Source: Xanthomonas cucurbitae
Lineage (GTDB): Bacteria > Pseudomonadota > Gammaproteobacteria > Xanthomonadales > Xanthomonadaceae
DNA: 64,000 bases
Direction of reading: 5' to 3'
Assembly (NCBI RefSeq): GCF_002939885.1
Contig: NZ_MDED01000003.1
Coordinates: 180,071 to 244,070 of the forward strand
Part shown: positions 23,120-31,777 of the stretch, piece after piece
Layout: each line of letters starts with the position of its first letter
Numbering within the stretch: the first letter of the stretch is position 1
Notes under the pieces: model-generated
Told to the model about the DNA's origin: nothing
Databases searched by the model: none
The model's input: only the letters and a program-made list of their open reading frames with translations
Made by a program: the position numbers and the translations under genes

Positions 23120-23917
23120 ATGCGCCCGACCCAGACCCTGCTGCTCAACACCACCGCCATCGAACTGCTGCCCGCCGCCCTGCTGCGCGCGCGCAGCAAT
23201 GCCGACGCACGCGTCCTGGCGCAGGCCAACTGGGTGCTGCGGCGCAAGCGCGATGGGCGGTATCTGGCGGCACAATTGCCGCACGGCCTCATGCCGCTGA
23301 TTCCGCGGCTGCCACGCGAACCGGGGCTGGACGAGGCGCTGGACCGGCTGCAGGCCGCCTCTGACCGCGCGCAATCGCCGCACGGCACGACGCTGGCCAT
23401 CGAGGGCTTGCAACGCCGCCTGGGACAACTCGGGCTGGATGCAGATGACTATGTGCAACGCACCGGCCTGCAGCTGATCGCCGAGCCGGCGACATTGCAC
23501 CATGCCGGGCGCGATCGCTTCGGGCGGCCGCTATGGCTCAGCAGCGGCGCGGTGCGTGCGTGGCACCTGATGCGCGCCGCAGCGTTGCGCGCGAACATCG
23601 TGCTCGATGCGATCTCCGGCTATCGCAGCCACGATTACCAATTGGGCATCTTCGAACGCAAGTTCGCGCGCGGGCTTGCCCTGGACCAGATCCTGGCCGT
23701 CAATGCCGCGCCTGGTTTCAGCGAACACCACGGTGGCGACGCGCTGGATATCGGCACCCCGGGCCAGGCGCCGGCGGAGGAATCGTTCGAGGCCACGGCC
23801 GCCTTTGCCTGGCTGAGCGACCATGCGCCGCATTTTGGCTATCGCCTGAGCTACCCACGCCACAACCCACACGGCATCGTCTACGAGCCGTGGCATTGGC
23901 GCTGGCACGCCGCTTGA
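23120..23917 (+). CDS. M15-family D-alanyl-D-alanine carboxypeptidase-like protein
   Basis: A 265-residue protein whose C-terminal half (about 130-265) is a VanY/M15B zinc peptidase domain. ISGYRSHDYQ, then SEHHGGDALDIG (the S-x-H-x-x-G-x-A-x-D zinc motif) and EPWHWRWH at the end give the His, Asp and His ligands. This family cleaves D-Ala-D-Ala or related bonds in muropeptides. No signal peptide is visible in the first 130 residues, which do not resemble a known domain, so export or a cytoplasmic recycling role is open. It follows the RHH gene by about 110 bases. Confidence 0.8.
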   Translation: MRPTQTLLLNTTAIELLPAALLRARSNADARVLAQANWVLRRKRDGRYLAAQLPHGLMPLIPRLPREPGLDEALDRLQAASDRAQSPHGTTLAIEGLQRRLGQLGLDADDYVQRTGLQLIAEPATLHHAGRDRFGRPLWLSSGAVRAWHLMRAAALRANIVLDAISGYRSHDYQLGIFERKFARGLALDQILAVNAAPGFSEHHGGDALDIGTPGQAPAEESFEATAAFAWLSDHAPHFGYRLSYPRHNPHGIVYEPWHWRWHAA

Positions 23918-23948
23918 GGCGTCGCCACGCCGCGCATGCGGCATCTGC

Positions 23949-24623
23949 TCACTCCTGCGAACGCGGCGTCGGCACCTTGGCAGCCATGCTGAAGTCGGCG
24001 ATCTTCCACAGGTAGAACGCGGCGTAGGTGCGGTACGGCCCCCAGCGTTGTCCGCGCTCGGCAAGTTCCTTTGGCGTGGGCATCTGTTCGTGCTTGTCCA
24101 CGCGTTGGGCCCCCTTGCGCACGCCCAGGTCATCAATGGGCAGCAGGTCCGGGCGGCCCAGGCGGAACATCAGCATCATCTCCACCGTCCAGCGGCCGAT
24201 GCCGCGGACCGGCACCAGCGCTTCGATAATGGCTTCATCGGGCATGAAGGCCAATCTGCGCAGCGAAGGAATCTCACCGGCGAGCTCACGCTGCGCCAGG
24301 TCGCGCAGCGCCAATGCCTTGTTGCCGGACACACCGCAGGCGCGCAGCGCGGCATCGTCCACGCGCGCAAGCGTGTCGGCATGCAGCCGGCTTGAGTCAA
24401 CCGCCAGTTCCACCCGCGCCACGATGGTGGACGCCGCCTTGCCGCTGAGCTGCTGGAACAGGATCGCGCGCGCCAACGCATCCACGGGGTCGAATGGTTT
24501 GCCCCAGCCCGGCTGGGGCGCGATGGGGCCGATCCGCTTCATCCATGCACCCAGCGCGCGATCGCGCCGGGCCAGATGGGCGAAGGCGGCCTCTACCTCG
24601 AACCCGCGGGCGTGACGCGGCAT
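23949..24623 (-). CDS. DNA-3-methyladenine glycosylase II-like protein
   Basis: A 224-residue HhH-GPD base-excision glycosylase that should remove alkylated purines. The core lies at about 45-195: AILFQQLSGKAASTI, a helix-hairpin-helix LVPVRGIGRWTVEMMLMF, and the catalytic Asp in PIDDLGVRKG. It lacks the N-terminal AlkA domain and is closer in length to the short Mag/AlkA2 group. No Fe-S cysteine cluster is present, unlike MutY/Nth. Its start lies one base after the stop of the DUF423 gene, so translation is probably coupled. Confidence 0.88.
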   Translation of the reverse strand: MPRHARGFEVEAAFAHLARRDRALGAWMKRIGPIAPQPGWGKPFDPVDALARAILFQQLSGKAASTIVARVELAVDSSRLHADTLARVDDAALRACGVSGNKALALRDLAQRELAGEIPSLRRLAFMPDEAIIEALVPVRGIGRWTVEMMLMFRLGRPDLLPIDDLGVRKGAQRVDKHEQMPTPKELAERGQRWGPYRTYAAFYLWKIADFSMAAKVPTPRSQE

Positions 24624-24624
24624 C

Positions 24625-24996
24625 TCAACGCCTCAAGGCGCCGATGGCCAGCACCACCCAGCCCAACATCAGGCTCACGCCGCCCACCGGAGCCAGGCTG
24701 GTCGGCCAGTGCAGCAAGGCGCCACCGACCAGGCTACCGGCGAACAGCAACGTCCCCAGCAACAGCAGATACAGCCCCACCCGCCCGAGGACACGCGTTT
24801 CGGTGGCGCCCAGTACGGTCAGCACCGCGCCATGGCCAAACGCGTACAGCGACGCCAGCTGCAGCCGCGACTGCAGCAGCGCATCGGCCACGCCATGCGC
24901 GGCGTAAGCCGACAACCCGACCGAAATCGCGGCAAGCAGGCCGCCGCAGAACGCCAGCAGCGAGGGGTGTTTTTTACGACGATCGAGCAAGGACAT
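24625..24996 (-). CDS. DUF423 (YgdD-like) membrane protein
   Basis: A 123-residue protein with four hydrophobic segments and the DUF423 signature SVGLSAYAAHGVADAL in the first third, followed by YAFGHGAVLTVL and LLLLGTLLFAGSLVGGALL. The function of this family is not established. I start it at MSLLDRRKKHPSL (24996); an upstream in-frame Met at 25029 gives an extra 11 residues that overlap the terminator-like hairpin. It precedes the glycosylase gene by one base. Confidence 0.82.
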   Translation of the reverse strand: MSLLDRRKKHPSLLAFCGGLLAAISVGLSAYAAHGVADALLQSRLQLASLYAFGHGAVLTVLGATETRVLGRVGLYLLLLGTLLFAGSLVGGALLHWPTSLAPVGGVSLMLGWVVLAIGALRR

Positions 24997-25028
24997 GCAG
25001 GCAACTTCCCTGGCAGCGCCGTAGCGCA

Positions 25029-25062
25029 AAAAAAAGCGCGCCGCAGGACTGCGGCGCGCTTT
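25029..25062 (-). terminator. Terminator after SRPBCC-family gene
   Basis: On the minus strand AAAGCGCGCCGCAG-TCCT-GCGGCGCGCTTTTTTTT is a long perfect stem followed by a run of T. It ends the 25093-26274 gene, just before DUF423. Confidence 0.85.
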
Positions 25063-25092
25063 GGTCTGGATCAGGTCATCGCGGTGGGACGA

Positions 25093-26274
25093 TTACTTGA
25101 TGGCCCAGTAGACATCGTAGGTACCGTCCTGGGTGAAGGACTTGTCCACGCCACCCTTCCAGGCTTCGTACGGGCGCTCGGTCACGTCCATGCCGCTGGT
25201 GGCGGCCCAGGCACGCAGCGAGTTACGTACGGCATCCAGGCCGGCCATATGCCCTGCGTAGGTCGCAAACGCCGAACGGTGTGCCGGAGTGCGCTGGTAC
25301 TTCACCGGTGCCTCGGACGGGATGGTGAGCTTGAGCTCCTCGCCGGTGGCAGCGACCGGGGTCGCATCGACCGGAGCGGCAGCCGCAGCATCATCCTTCT
25401 TGGCATCCGTCTTGGCGGTGTCGGTCTTGGCATCGGCCTTCGGCGCGCCACCGGCACGCTTGCGAACCGGCTGCACAACGTCGAACGCGTACTTGTCGGT
25501 GGCGAAGTCGGTGGTGACGATACGCACAGGCCCGACAGCTTCCAGGCCATTGGCGTCCATCACGCGCTTGATCCACTCCTGGTTGTCCTTGATCGACTTC
25601 TTGATCGTCTCGTTGTCACGATCGATGTTGCCCGCAGTGACGACCAACAGGTCCTCGGCCGGCACGTCGACGACCTTCAGATCGCTCAGCACGGGCTTGC
25701 CGTCCAGTTCCGCGCGGTAGTCGAAGTTCGGCACCGTGGCCAGCGCCGTGGCCAGACGCGCCAGGCCCAGCTTCAGGTCGTCGCCAACATGGCGACTGAC
25801 ATACAAGCCAGCGTAGCGACCGAACAGGTTCCAGCCGTACTTGACGCTGTAGTCCTGGGTGATCTTGACGTTGCGGTTGTTCTTGCCGGTCGGTGCCAAC
25901 GTAAAGTTGGTGACCTTGTCGTAGCCCTTGGTGGGATCTTCGATCGCGATCTCGACACGCTCGTTCTTGACGGTGTTTTTGATTTCCCAGCTGCCGTTGC
26001 CGATGTAGCCCTCGGTGGAGCTGTACTCGACGCGTGCACCCTTGCCCTCTTCCGGGCCGGCCAGCTTCAGCTGGATCTTCGGGTCGCGCAGCACGAGCGG
26101 GTTCCAATCCTTGAACCGACGGAAGCTGTTCACGGTGTCGTAAACAATCGTCATTCTGCGGTTGGTCTCAACACTCTCGGACATCTGCCGCTCCGAGGGC
26201 AACACCAAGCCCACCACGACAAACAAGCCAGCCACGATCCCCAAGGCGATCAGGAACTCGATAATACGGGTCAT
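25093..26274 (-). CDS. Membrane-anchored SRPBCC/polyketide-cyclase-like protein
   Basis: A 393-residue protein. An N-terminal membrane helix (about 5-25) precedes a START/SRPBCC-like domain at about 30-190, with VYDTVNSFRRFKDWNPLVLRDPKI and a later YGWNLFGRYAGLYVSRHVGDDLKLGLARL helix. The C-terminal half resembles an effector-binding (GyrI-like) domain, interrupted by a low-complexity KADAKTDTAKTDAKKDDAAAA insert at about 275-310. The ligand is unknown. It is a single gene with a strong terminator. Confidence 0.75.
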   Translation of the reverse strand: MTRIIEFLIALGIVAGLFVVVGLVLPSERQMSESVETNRRMTIVYDTVNSFRRFKDWNPLVLRDPKIQLKLAGPEEGKGARVEYSSTEGYIGNGSWEIKNTVKNERVEIAIEDPTKGYDKVTNFTLAPTGKNNRNVKITQDYSVKYGWNLFGRYAGLYVSRHVGDDLKLGLARLATALATVPNFDYRAELDGKPVLSDLKVVDVPAEDLLVVTAGNIDRDNETIKKSIKDNQEWIKRVMDANGLEAVGPVRIVTTDFATDKYAFDVVQPVRKRAGGAPKADAKTDTAKTDAKKDDAAAAAPVDATPVAATGEELKLTIPSEAPVKYQRTPAHRSAFATYAGHMAGLDAVRNSLRAWAATSGMDVTERPYEAWKGGVDKSFTQDGTYDVYWAIK

Positions 26275-26567
26275 TCAGGAGGTCTCCGGGGCCGATCCCA
26301 CGGCCGGGTTGAGTGAAGCGAAGCCACCATCCTAGCAGGCTTCGGCAAAGATGTTCAGTTGTGCGACGGGTAGCGCGGTCTTGCGGTGTCATCCGGCGCG
26401 CGCGATGGTGCCGGCGAACGCCGTTTTCCGAGCCTGCACAGGGGTTTGAGGCGATGTAGCGACGCCATCATGCACACCGCGCGCGGCGTGCGCGGCGTGC
26501 GCGTGATGCGGCCATGCCGGCAGACGGCCGCTTCGGCACAGGCTGCGCAGGGCGGGACATCCTGCCT

Positions 26568-27209
26568 TCACACCAACTGCAGCTCGAACGCCTTTAGCAC
26601 CGCGCGGGTGCGGTCGCGTACGCCCAGCTTGGACAAAATATTGGAGACGTGATTCTTGATGGTGCCCTCGGCCACGCCCAGCGAATTGGCGATTTCCTTG
26701 TTGGAAAAGCCGCTGGCCATCAGCCGCAGGATCTCGGTTTCGCGGTCGGTGAGCGGATCGGGCCGGTCCAGGCTGACGAATTCATTGTGCATGTGCTCCA
26801 GGCCGGACAACAGGCGCTGGGTCACCGCCGGCTGCACCAGCGAACCGCCATCGGCCACGGTGCGGATGGCACCGACCAATTGCTCCAGCGAGACATCCTT
26901 GAGCAGGTAGCCCTTGGCACCGGCCTTGAGACCGGCCAGCACCAGCTGGTCGTCGTCGAAGGTGGTCAGGATGATGGTTGGCGGCAGCGTGCCGTTGTGC
27001 GAGAGCATCTGCAATGCCTCCAGCCCGGACATCACCGGCATGCGCATGTCCATCAGCACCACGTCGGGCTGGATCTGCGGAATCTGCTCCACCGCCTGCT
27101 TGCCATCGGCGGCCTCGGCCACCACCTCGATGCCGCCGTCCAGCGCCAGCAGCGAGCGGATCCCCTGGCGCACCAGGGTTTGGTCGTCGACCAGGCAGAC
27201 ACGGATCAT
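26568..27209 (-). CDS. NarL/FixJ-type response regulator
   Basis: A 213-residue two-domain regulator. The receiver domain (1-120) has acidic DD at 8-9, phospho-acceptor Asp54 (VLMDMRMP), Thr in ILTTFDD and Lys in LLKDVS. The LuxR-type HTH (about 148-208) has LTDRETEILRLMASGFSNKEIANSLGVAEGTIKNHVSNILSKL. Its start is directly adjacent to the stop of the sensor kinase gene. The pair resembles DesK/DesR- and LiaSR-type systems; the stimulus and targets are unknown. Confidence 0.93.
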   Translation of the reverse strand: MIRVCLVDDQTLVRQGIRSLLALDGGIEVVAEAADGKQAVEQIPQIQPDVVLMDMRMPVMSGLEALQMLSHNGTLPPTIILTTFDDDQLVLAGLKAGAKGYLLKDVSLEQLVGAIRTVADGGSLVQPAVTQRLLSGLEHMHNEFVSLDRPDPLTDRETEILRLMASGFSNKEIANSLGVAEGTIKNHVSNILSKLGVRDRTRAVLKAFELQLV

Positions 27210-28403
27210 CTAGAACACTCCTTGAAGGATGGCCGCAGGCATCAGTGCCGGCGCGCCTGGAACCGAGATACGCAGGCCGAAGCCGCCACCCCGCCGGGTT
27301 TGGATCTCCACCTTGCCACCATACTGGGTGAGCCGCTCGCGCATGCCGCGCAACCCATTGCCCGGCGACACCGTTTCGGCGCCGCGGCCGTCGTCGCGCG
27401 CATCCACCAGCACGCAGTCGCCGTCGCGGCGCACCTGGATCCACAGGTTGCGGGCGGCGGCATGGCGCACTGCATTGGTGATGATTTCCTGCGTGCAGCG
27501 CAGCAGCACGTGCGCACGCTCGGGGTCGTCCAGGGTCAGCGGCTGGGAAATATCCAGGTGGATATCCAGCGAGGGCACCTGGGTGACCAGCGGGCGCAGT
27601 GCCGCCTCCAGGTCGATCGCGCCGCTGTCGCGCAGCTGGCTGACGGCCTCGCGCACGTCGGTGAGCAACAGCCGGGCCAGGGTGTGGGCCTGGCGCACAT
27701 GCTCCTGGGCCTGGCCTTCGGTGATGTGGCCGGCCACTTCCAGATTGAGGCTGAGTGCGGTCAGGTGGTGGCCGAGCAGGTCGTGCAGCTCGCGCGAGAT
27801 GCGCGTGCGCTCGTTGACGCGGGCACTTTCGGCCAGTAGCGCACGGGTGGCGCGCAGTTCGGCATTGAGGCGGCGCTGCTCCTCGCGGGCCTCGGTCTGC
27901 TGCCGCGCGACCAGGCTGGTCACGAAAATGAACATCGAGAAGCCGCCGTACAGCAGCGACTGCATCAGCGCGCCGGAGACCGGGAACCCGAGCAACAGAT
28001 GGTAGACCGGCAACACCGCCAACTGGCTCAGTACCAGCCACACCACGCCCACGCGCAGCGGCAGCAGCCAGGGGATCACCCCGGCGGTCACCATCATCAG
28101 AATGCTGCCCAGCCCGGTCCTGGTGAGGTAGCTGACCGCCAGCGCACAGACCGTGAGCAATAGCAGGATCAGCCGGTCGTACCAGTGCGCGTGGCCGCCA
28201 CTGCTGAGCCCGCGCGTCACCCAGAAGTAGCCGACCCCGAAGCAGACGAAGAACGCCGACATGGTCACCGCCTCGAACAGGCTGCGGTGGTCGGCTTCAT
28301 CGGCGGGCGCCCAATAGATGAACACCAGGGGCATGGCGATCATCGCCCAGGTGAACAGGCCGGCGAAGCGCAGGACGCGCGTATGACTGAGGTATCCCAA
28401 CAT
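27210..28403 (-). CDS. Sensor histidine kinase (HisKA_3/DesK-like)
   Basis: A 397-residue membrane kinase. The first 165 residues contain about five or six hydrophobic helices with hardly any extracytoplasmic loops, so it probably senses a membrane-related cue. The dimerisation box RISRELHDLLGHHL (His207) is of the HisKA_3 class, and the ATPase domain has NAVRHAAARN, DDGRGAE and GNGLRGMRERL. This is the intramembrane-sensing NarL-partner type. The response regulator gene follows without a spacer, indicating one operon. Confidence 0.9.
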   Translation of the reverse strand: MLGYLSHTRVLRFAGLFTWAMIAMPLVFIYWAPADEADHRSLFEAVTMSAFFVCFGVGYFWVTRGLSSGGHAHWYDRLILLLLTVCALAVSYLTRTGLGSILMMVTAGVIPWLLPLRVGVVWLVLSQLAVLPVYHLLLGFPVSGALMQSLLYGGFSMFIFVTSLVARQQTEAREEQRRLNAELRATRALLAESARVNERTRISRELHDLLGHHLTALSLNLEVAGHITEGQAQEHVRQAHTLARLLLTDVREAVSQLRDSGAIDLEAALRPLVTQVPSLDIHLDISQPLTLDDPERAHVLLRCTQEIITNAVRHAAARNLWIQVRRDGDCVLVDARDDGRGAETVSPGNGLRGMRERLTQYGGKVEIQTRRGGGFGLRISVPGAPALMPAAILQGVF

Positions 28404-28616
28404 GCCTGCATCTTAAGCCCAAGCGGTGCCGCTGCCCTGCTGCCGGAAGTCATGTCTGCAGGCTCGCCCATCGGCATCCCCGGCCGGCTGGGCGATGCCC
28501 GGTGCGGGTCCTGCGCCGGGCCGGTGACACCGTCCAGGTCGCCGCCTCAGGCCACGCATGCAATAATCCGGTGCAGATCCGATTTCGGATCGAACGCGTT
28601 ACCCCACGGAGACCTA

Positions 28617-29210
28617 ATGTCGATCGTCATCCGCGACGTGCGTGAGCACGAGCTCGATTCCGTCCTGGCCCTGAACAACAATGCCGGACTGGCGATCCTG
28701 CCGCTGGATTCAACCAGGCTGCAACGCTTCTATACGCAGGCCGAGTACTTCCGCGTCGCCGAGCGCGACGGCAATCTGGCCGGGTTCCTGGTCGGGTTTG
28801 GCAGCGGCAGTGCCCATGACAGCAGCAACTTCGCCTGGTTCCGGGACCGTCATCCGGAATTCTTCTATATCGACCGCATCGTGGTGGCCAGCCGCCGTCG
28901 CGGCGGTGGCGTCGGCCGGGCGTTCTACGCCGATGTGCAGAGCTACACCGAGCTGCGCTACCCGCAGCTGGCCTGCGAGGTATTCCTGGACCACGGCGCC
29001 GATGCGGCACTGCTGTTCCATGGCAGCTTCGGTTTTCGCGAGGTGGGCCAGAACACCATGCCCGACGTGGACGTGCGCGCCAGCATGCTGATGAAGGACA
29101 TGTGCAGCTATCCATGGGTCAAGGAGACCTATGGCGGCAACCTGCCCGAAGAATTGCCGTGGGTGGGTCGGCCACGCCTGGCCACCGCCAACCCAGCGAC
29201 GGGGGCCTGA
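28617..29210 (+). CDS. GNAT-family acetyltransferase
   Basis: A 197-residue protein with a GNAT fold: IRDVREHELDSVLALNNNAG at the start, FYIDRIVVASRRRGGGVGRAFYADV (the acetyl-CoA-binding R/Q-x-x-G-x-G/A loop, here RRRGGGVGRA), and an EVFLDHGADAALLFHGSFGFREVG end. The substrate is unknown. Its stop is two bases before the GTG of minC, so it is probably the first gene of the min operon; this pairing is worth noting because a link between the acetyltransferase and division-site control is not established. Confidence 0.85.
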   Translation: MSIVIRDVREHELDSVLALNNNAGLAILPLDSTRLQRFYTQAEYFRVAERDGNLAGFLVGFGSGSAHDSSNFAWFRDRHPEFFYIDRIVVASRRRGGGVGRAFYADVQSYTELRYPQLACEVFLDHGADAALLFHGSFGFREVGQNTMPDVDVRASMLMKDMCSYPWVKETYGGNLPEELPWVGRPRLATANPATGA

Positions 29211-29212
29211 GC

Positions 29213-29956
29213 GTGGCCAGCGTAACGGTGGACTTCGAACAGGCCGGCGAACTGAAGATCGGCCAGGTGGGCATCGCCAACCTGCGCGTGCGTACCCTGG
29301 ATGTGCCGCGACTGGTGCAGGAGATGCGTGAGCGCGTGACCCGCGCGCCCAAGCTGTTCGGGCGCGCAGCGGTGATCCTGGATTTCGGCGGGCTGTCGCA
29401 GGTGCCGGACCTGGCCACGGCCAAGGCGCTGCTGGACGGCCTGCGCGATGCCGGCGTGCTGCCGGTGGCGCTGGCCTACGGCACCAGCGAGATCGACCTG
29501 CTGTCGCAACAGCTCGGCCTGCCATTGCTGGCCAAGTTCCGCGCCCAGTACGAAGCGGCGGCGACAAGCCCGCCCCCCCCGCCACCGCCCGCCCGTGTCG
29601 AGCCGCCGCCCCCGGCTGCGCGCCCCGCGCCTGGCCGCATGCAACGCACGGCCGTGCGCTCGGGCCAGCAGCTGTATGCGGAACACTGCGACCTGACCGT
29701 ACTCAATACGGTGGGTGCCGGGGCGGAAGTCATCGCCGACGGCAGCATCCATATCTACGGTACCCTGCGTGGCCGCGCTCTGGCCGGCGCGCAGGGCAAC
29801 CCGGACGCGCGCATCTTCTGCCGCGACTTCCACGCCGAACTGGTGGCCATCGCTGGCCACTACAAGGTGCTGGACGATGTTCCCATGGACCTGCGTGGCA
29901 AGGCCGTCCAGGTCTGGCTGGAGCAGGATCAGATCAAGATCGCTGCGCTTGATTGA
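29213..29956 (+). CDS. minC: Septum site-determining protein MinC
   Basis: MinC inhibits FtsZ ring formation away from mid-cell. The 247-residue protein has the N-terminal FtsZ-inhibiting domain (about 1-105; VDFEQAGELKIGQVGIANLRVRTLD), a proline-rich linker with PPPPPPPA and PPPPAARP, and the C-terminal beta-helix (HCDLTVLNTVGAGAEVIADGSIHIYGTLRGRALAGAQGN). The start is GTG at 29213, chosen by homology to family N-termini. The linker is encoded by a C8 tract (29573-29580), a mutable homopolymer. minD follows after 35 bases. Confidence 0.95.
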   Translation: MASVTVDFEQAGELKIGQVGIANLRVRTLDVPRLVQEMRERVTRAPKLFGRAAVILDFGGLSQVPDLATAKALLDGLRDAGVLPVALAYGTSEIDLLSQQLGLPLLAKFRAQYEAAATSPPPPPPPARVEPPPPAARPAPGRMQRTAVRSGQQLYAEHCDLTVLNTVGAGAEVIADGSIHIYGTLRGRALAGAQGNPDARIFCRDFHAELVAIAGHYKVLDDVPMDLRGKAVQVWLEQDQIKIAALD

Positions 29957-29991
29957 CGCGGCCCAACCACAGAAATACTCGGAGAAATCCT

Positions 29992-30801
29992 TTGGCTGAA
30001 ATCATTGTAGTCACCTCCGGCAAGGGCGGCGTCGGCAAGACCACCACCAGCGCGAGCCTGGCCTGCGGGCTGGCGCGGCGCGGCAAGAAGGTCGCCGTCA
30101 TCGACTTCGACGTCGGCCTGCGCAACCTTGACCTCATCATGGGCTGCGAGCGGCGCGTGGTGTACGACTTCGTCAATGTCGTGCACGGCGAAGCCACGCT
30201 CAAGCAGTCGCTCATCAAGGACAAGCGCTTCGACAACCTGTACGTGCTGGCTGCCTCGCAGACCCGCGACAAGGACGCGCTGACCCAGGAAGGCGTGGAG
30301 AAGGTACTCAAGGACCTGGCCGCCGACGGCTTCGACTACATCGTTTGCGATTCGCCGGCCGGCATCGAAAAAGGCGCGTTCCTGGCGATGTATTTCGCCG
30401 ACCGCGCGGTGGTGGTGGTGAACCCGGAAGTGTCTTCGGTGCGCGACTCCGACCGCATCATCGGCCTGCTCGATTCCAAGACCCGCAAGGCCGAGGAAGG
30501 GCAGAACGTGCCGGCCTTCCTGCTGTTGACCCGCTACAGCCCGGGCCGCGTGGAAGGCGGTGAAATGCTCAGCATCACCGACGTGGAAGAAGTACTGGGC
30601 CTGAAGGCCATCGGCGTGATTCCCGAATCCGGCGACGTGCTCAACGCCTCCAACAAGGGCGAGCCGGTGATCCTGGATGCCGAATCCCCGGCCGGCCAGG
30701 CGTATGACGACGCAGTCGCCCGCATCATGGGCGAGGAGCGCCCGATGCGATTCATATCCGTGGAGAAGAAAGGCTTCTTCAGCAAGCTGTTCGGAGGCTA
30801 A
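29992..30801 (+). CDS. minD: Septum site-determining ATPase MinD
   Basis: MinD is the membrane-bound ATPase that recruits MinC and is displaced by MinE. The 269-residue product has the deviant Walker A KGGVGKTT at about 10-18, [16 protein letters not shown], and a C-terminal membrane-targeting amphipathic helix ([13 protein letters not shown]). The start appears to be TTG with GGAG eight bases upstream, encoding [11 protein letters not shown]; the upstream ATG at 29953 would add a non-homologous leader. It is in the min operon, two bases before minE. Confidence 0.97.
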
Positions 30802-30803
30802 GC

Positions 30804-31061
30804 ATGGGCCTGCTCGATTTTCTCAAGAGCAAGAAAAACACCGCCGAGACGGCCAAGAACCGCCTGCAGATCATCATTGCGCAGGAGCGCAACCACCGCG
30901 GCGGGCCGGATTACCTGCCGTTGATGCAGCGCGAATTGCTGGAAGTCATCAAGAAGTACGTCAACATCGATGCCGATGCGGTGCGCGTGGATCTGGTCAA
31001 GGATGGCGAACACGACGTGCTGGATATTTCGGTCGCGCTGCCGGAAGACGGCGACAAGTAA
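30804..31061 (+). CDS. minE: Cell division topological specificity factor MinE
   Basis: MinE drives MinCD oscillation. The 85-residue protein has the N-terminal membrane/MinD-binding helix ([29 protein letters not shown]) and the topological-specificity domain ([28 protein letters not shown]). Start and length are typical. It is the last clear gene of the min operon. Confidence 0.97.
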
Positions 31062-31215
31062 GCGCGGCCATGGATGCCGGCGCGCCGTCTGCATCCGAGG
31101 GCGCGCTGTATGGCAATAGCCACGTCATCCTCCCGACGGTACCGTGGCAGCACGGTGCCGTTTTGGTTTCTGCCCACTGCGCGCCAGCCGCGTACCTGAC
31201 CATGAGCCACTGCGC

Positions 31216-31716
31216 GTGATCCCTGATCCTGATACCGACTCCAACACGCCCAGCGTGCTGCGCGTGGCCGATATCGGCCTGGATGCACCAGCCGCCCTGC
31301 TGGCCCGCTACGGGCTGCGCCTGCATCGGGTGGCCGCCGGTGCGCCGATCCCGGGCAGCTTCTGGGGTGAACCGGAGGCCGGCATCATCGGTTGCGATGT
31401 CTACGTGCGCGACGACACGCCGGTGCACTCCCTGCTGCACGAGGCCGGGCATCTGATCGTACTGCCGGCCGACCAGCGCGCCGCCGTGCATACCGATGCC
31501 ACTGACTCGGTGGATGAGGAAGATGCCACCTGTTATCTGCAGATCCTGCTGGCCGCGCAATTGCCCGGCGTGGGCAGCGCGCGCCTGATGGCCGACATGG
31601 ATGCCTGGGGGTACACCTACCGTCTGGGCTCCACCCGCGCCTGGTTCGAACAGGATGCGGAAAACGCGCGCAGCTGGCTGGATGCACGTGGTTTGCTGCC
31701 TGCCCTGGAGCGGTGA
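31216..31716 (+). CDS. Hypothetical protein with HExxH-type zinc motif
   Basis: A 166-residue protein, read from a GTG at 31216 (VIPDPDTDSNTPS). The central LLHEAGHLIVLP is an HExxH zincin motif, and a downstream Glu/Asp-rich stretch (TDSVDEEDATCYLQ) could supply the third ligand, as in gluzincins. No signal peptide is seen, so it is probably cytosolic. I do not recognise the family. It is about 155 bases downstream of minE on the same strand and converges with the kinase gene at 31778. The start is uncertain because the open frame extends further upstream. Confidence 0.6.
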   Translation: MIPDPDTDSNTPSVLRVADIGLDAPAALLARYGLRLHRVAAGAPIPGSFWGEPEAGIIGCDVYVRDDTPVHSLLHEAGHLIVLPADQRAAVHTDATDSVDEEDATCYLQILLAAQLPGVGSARLMADMDAWGYTYRLGSTRAWFEQDAENARSWLDARGLLPALER

Positions 31717-31777
31717 CCGGACGCGTGCCGTTAGCGGCCGCCAAAGGGGCGCGGACGGCGAGTGGGAACCGCGATGC

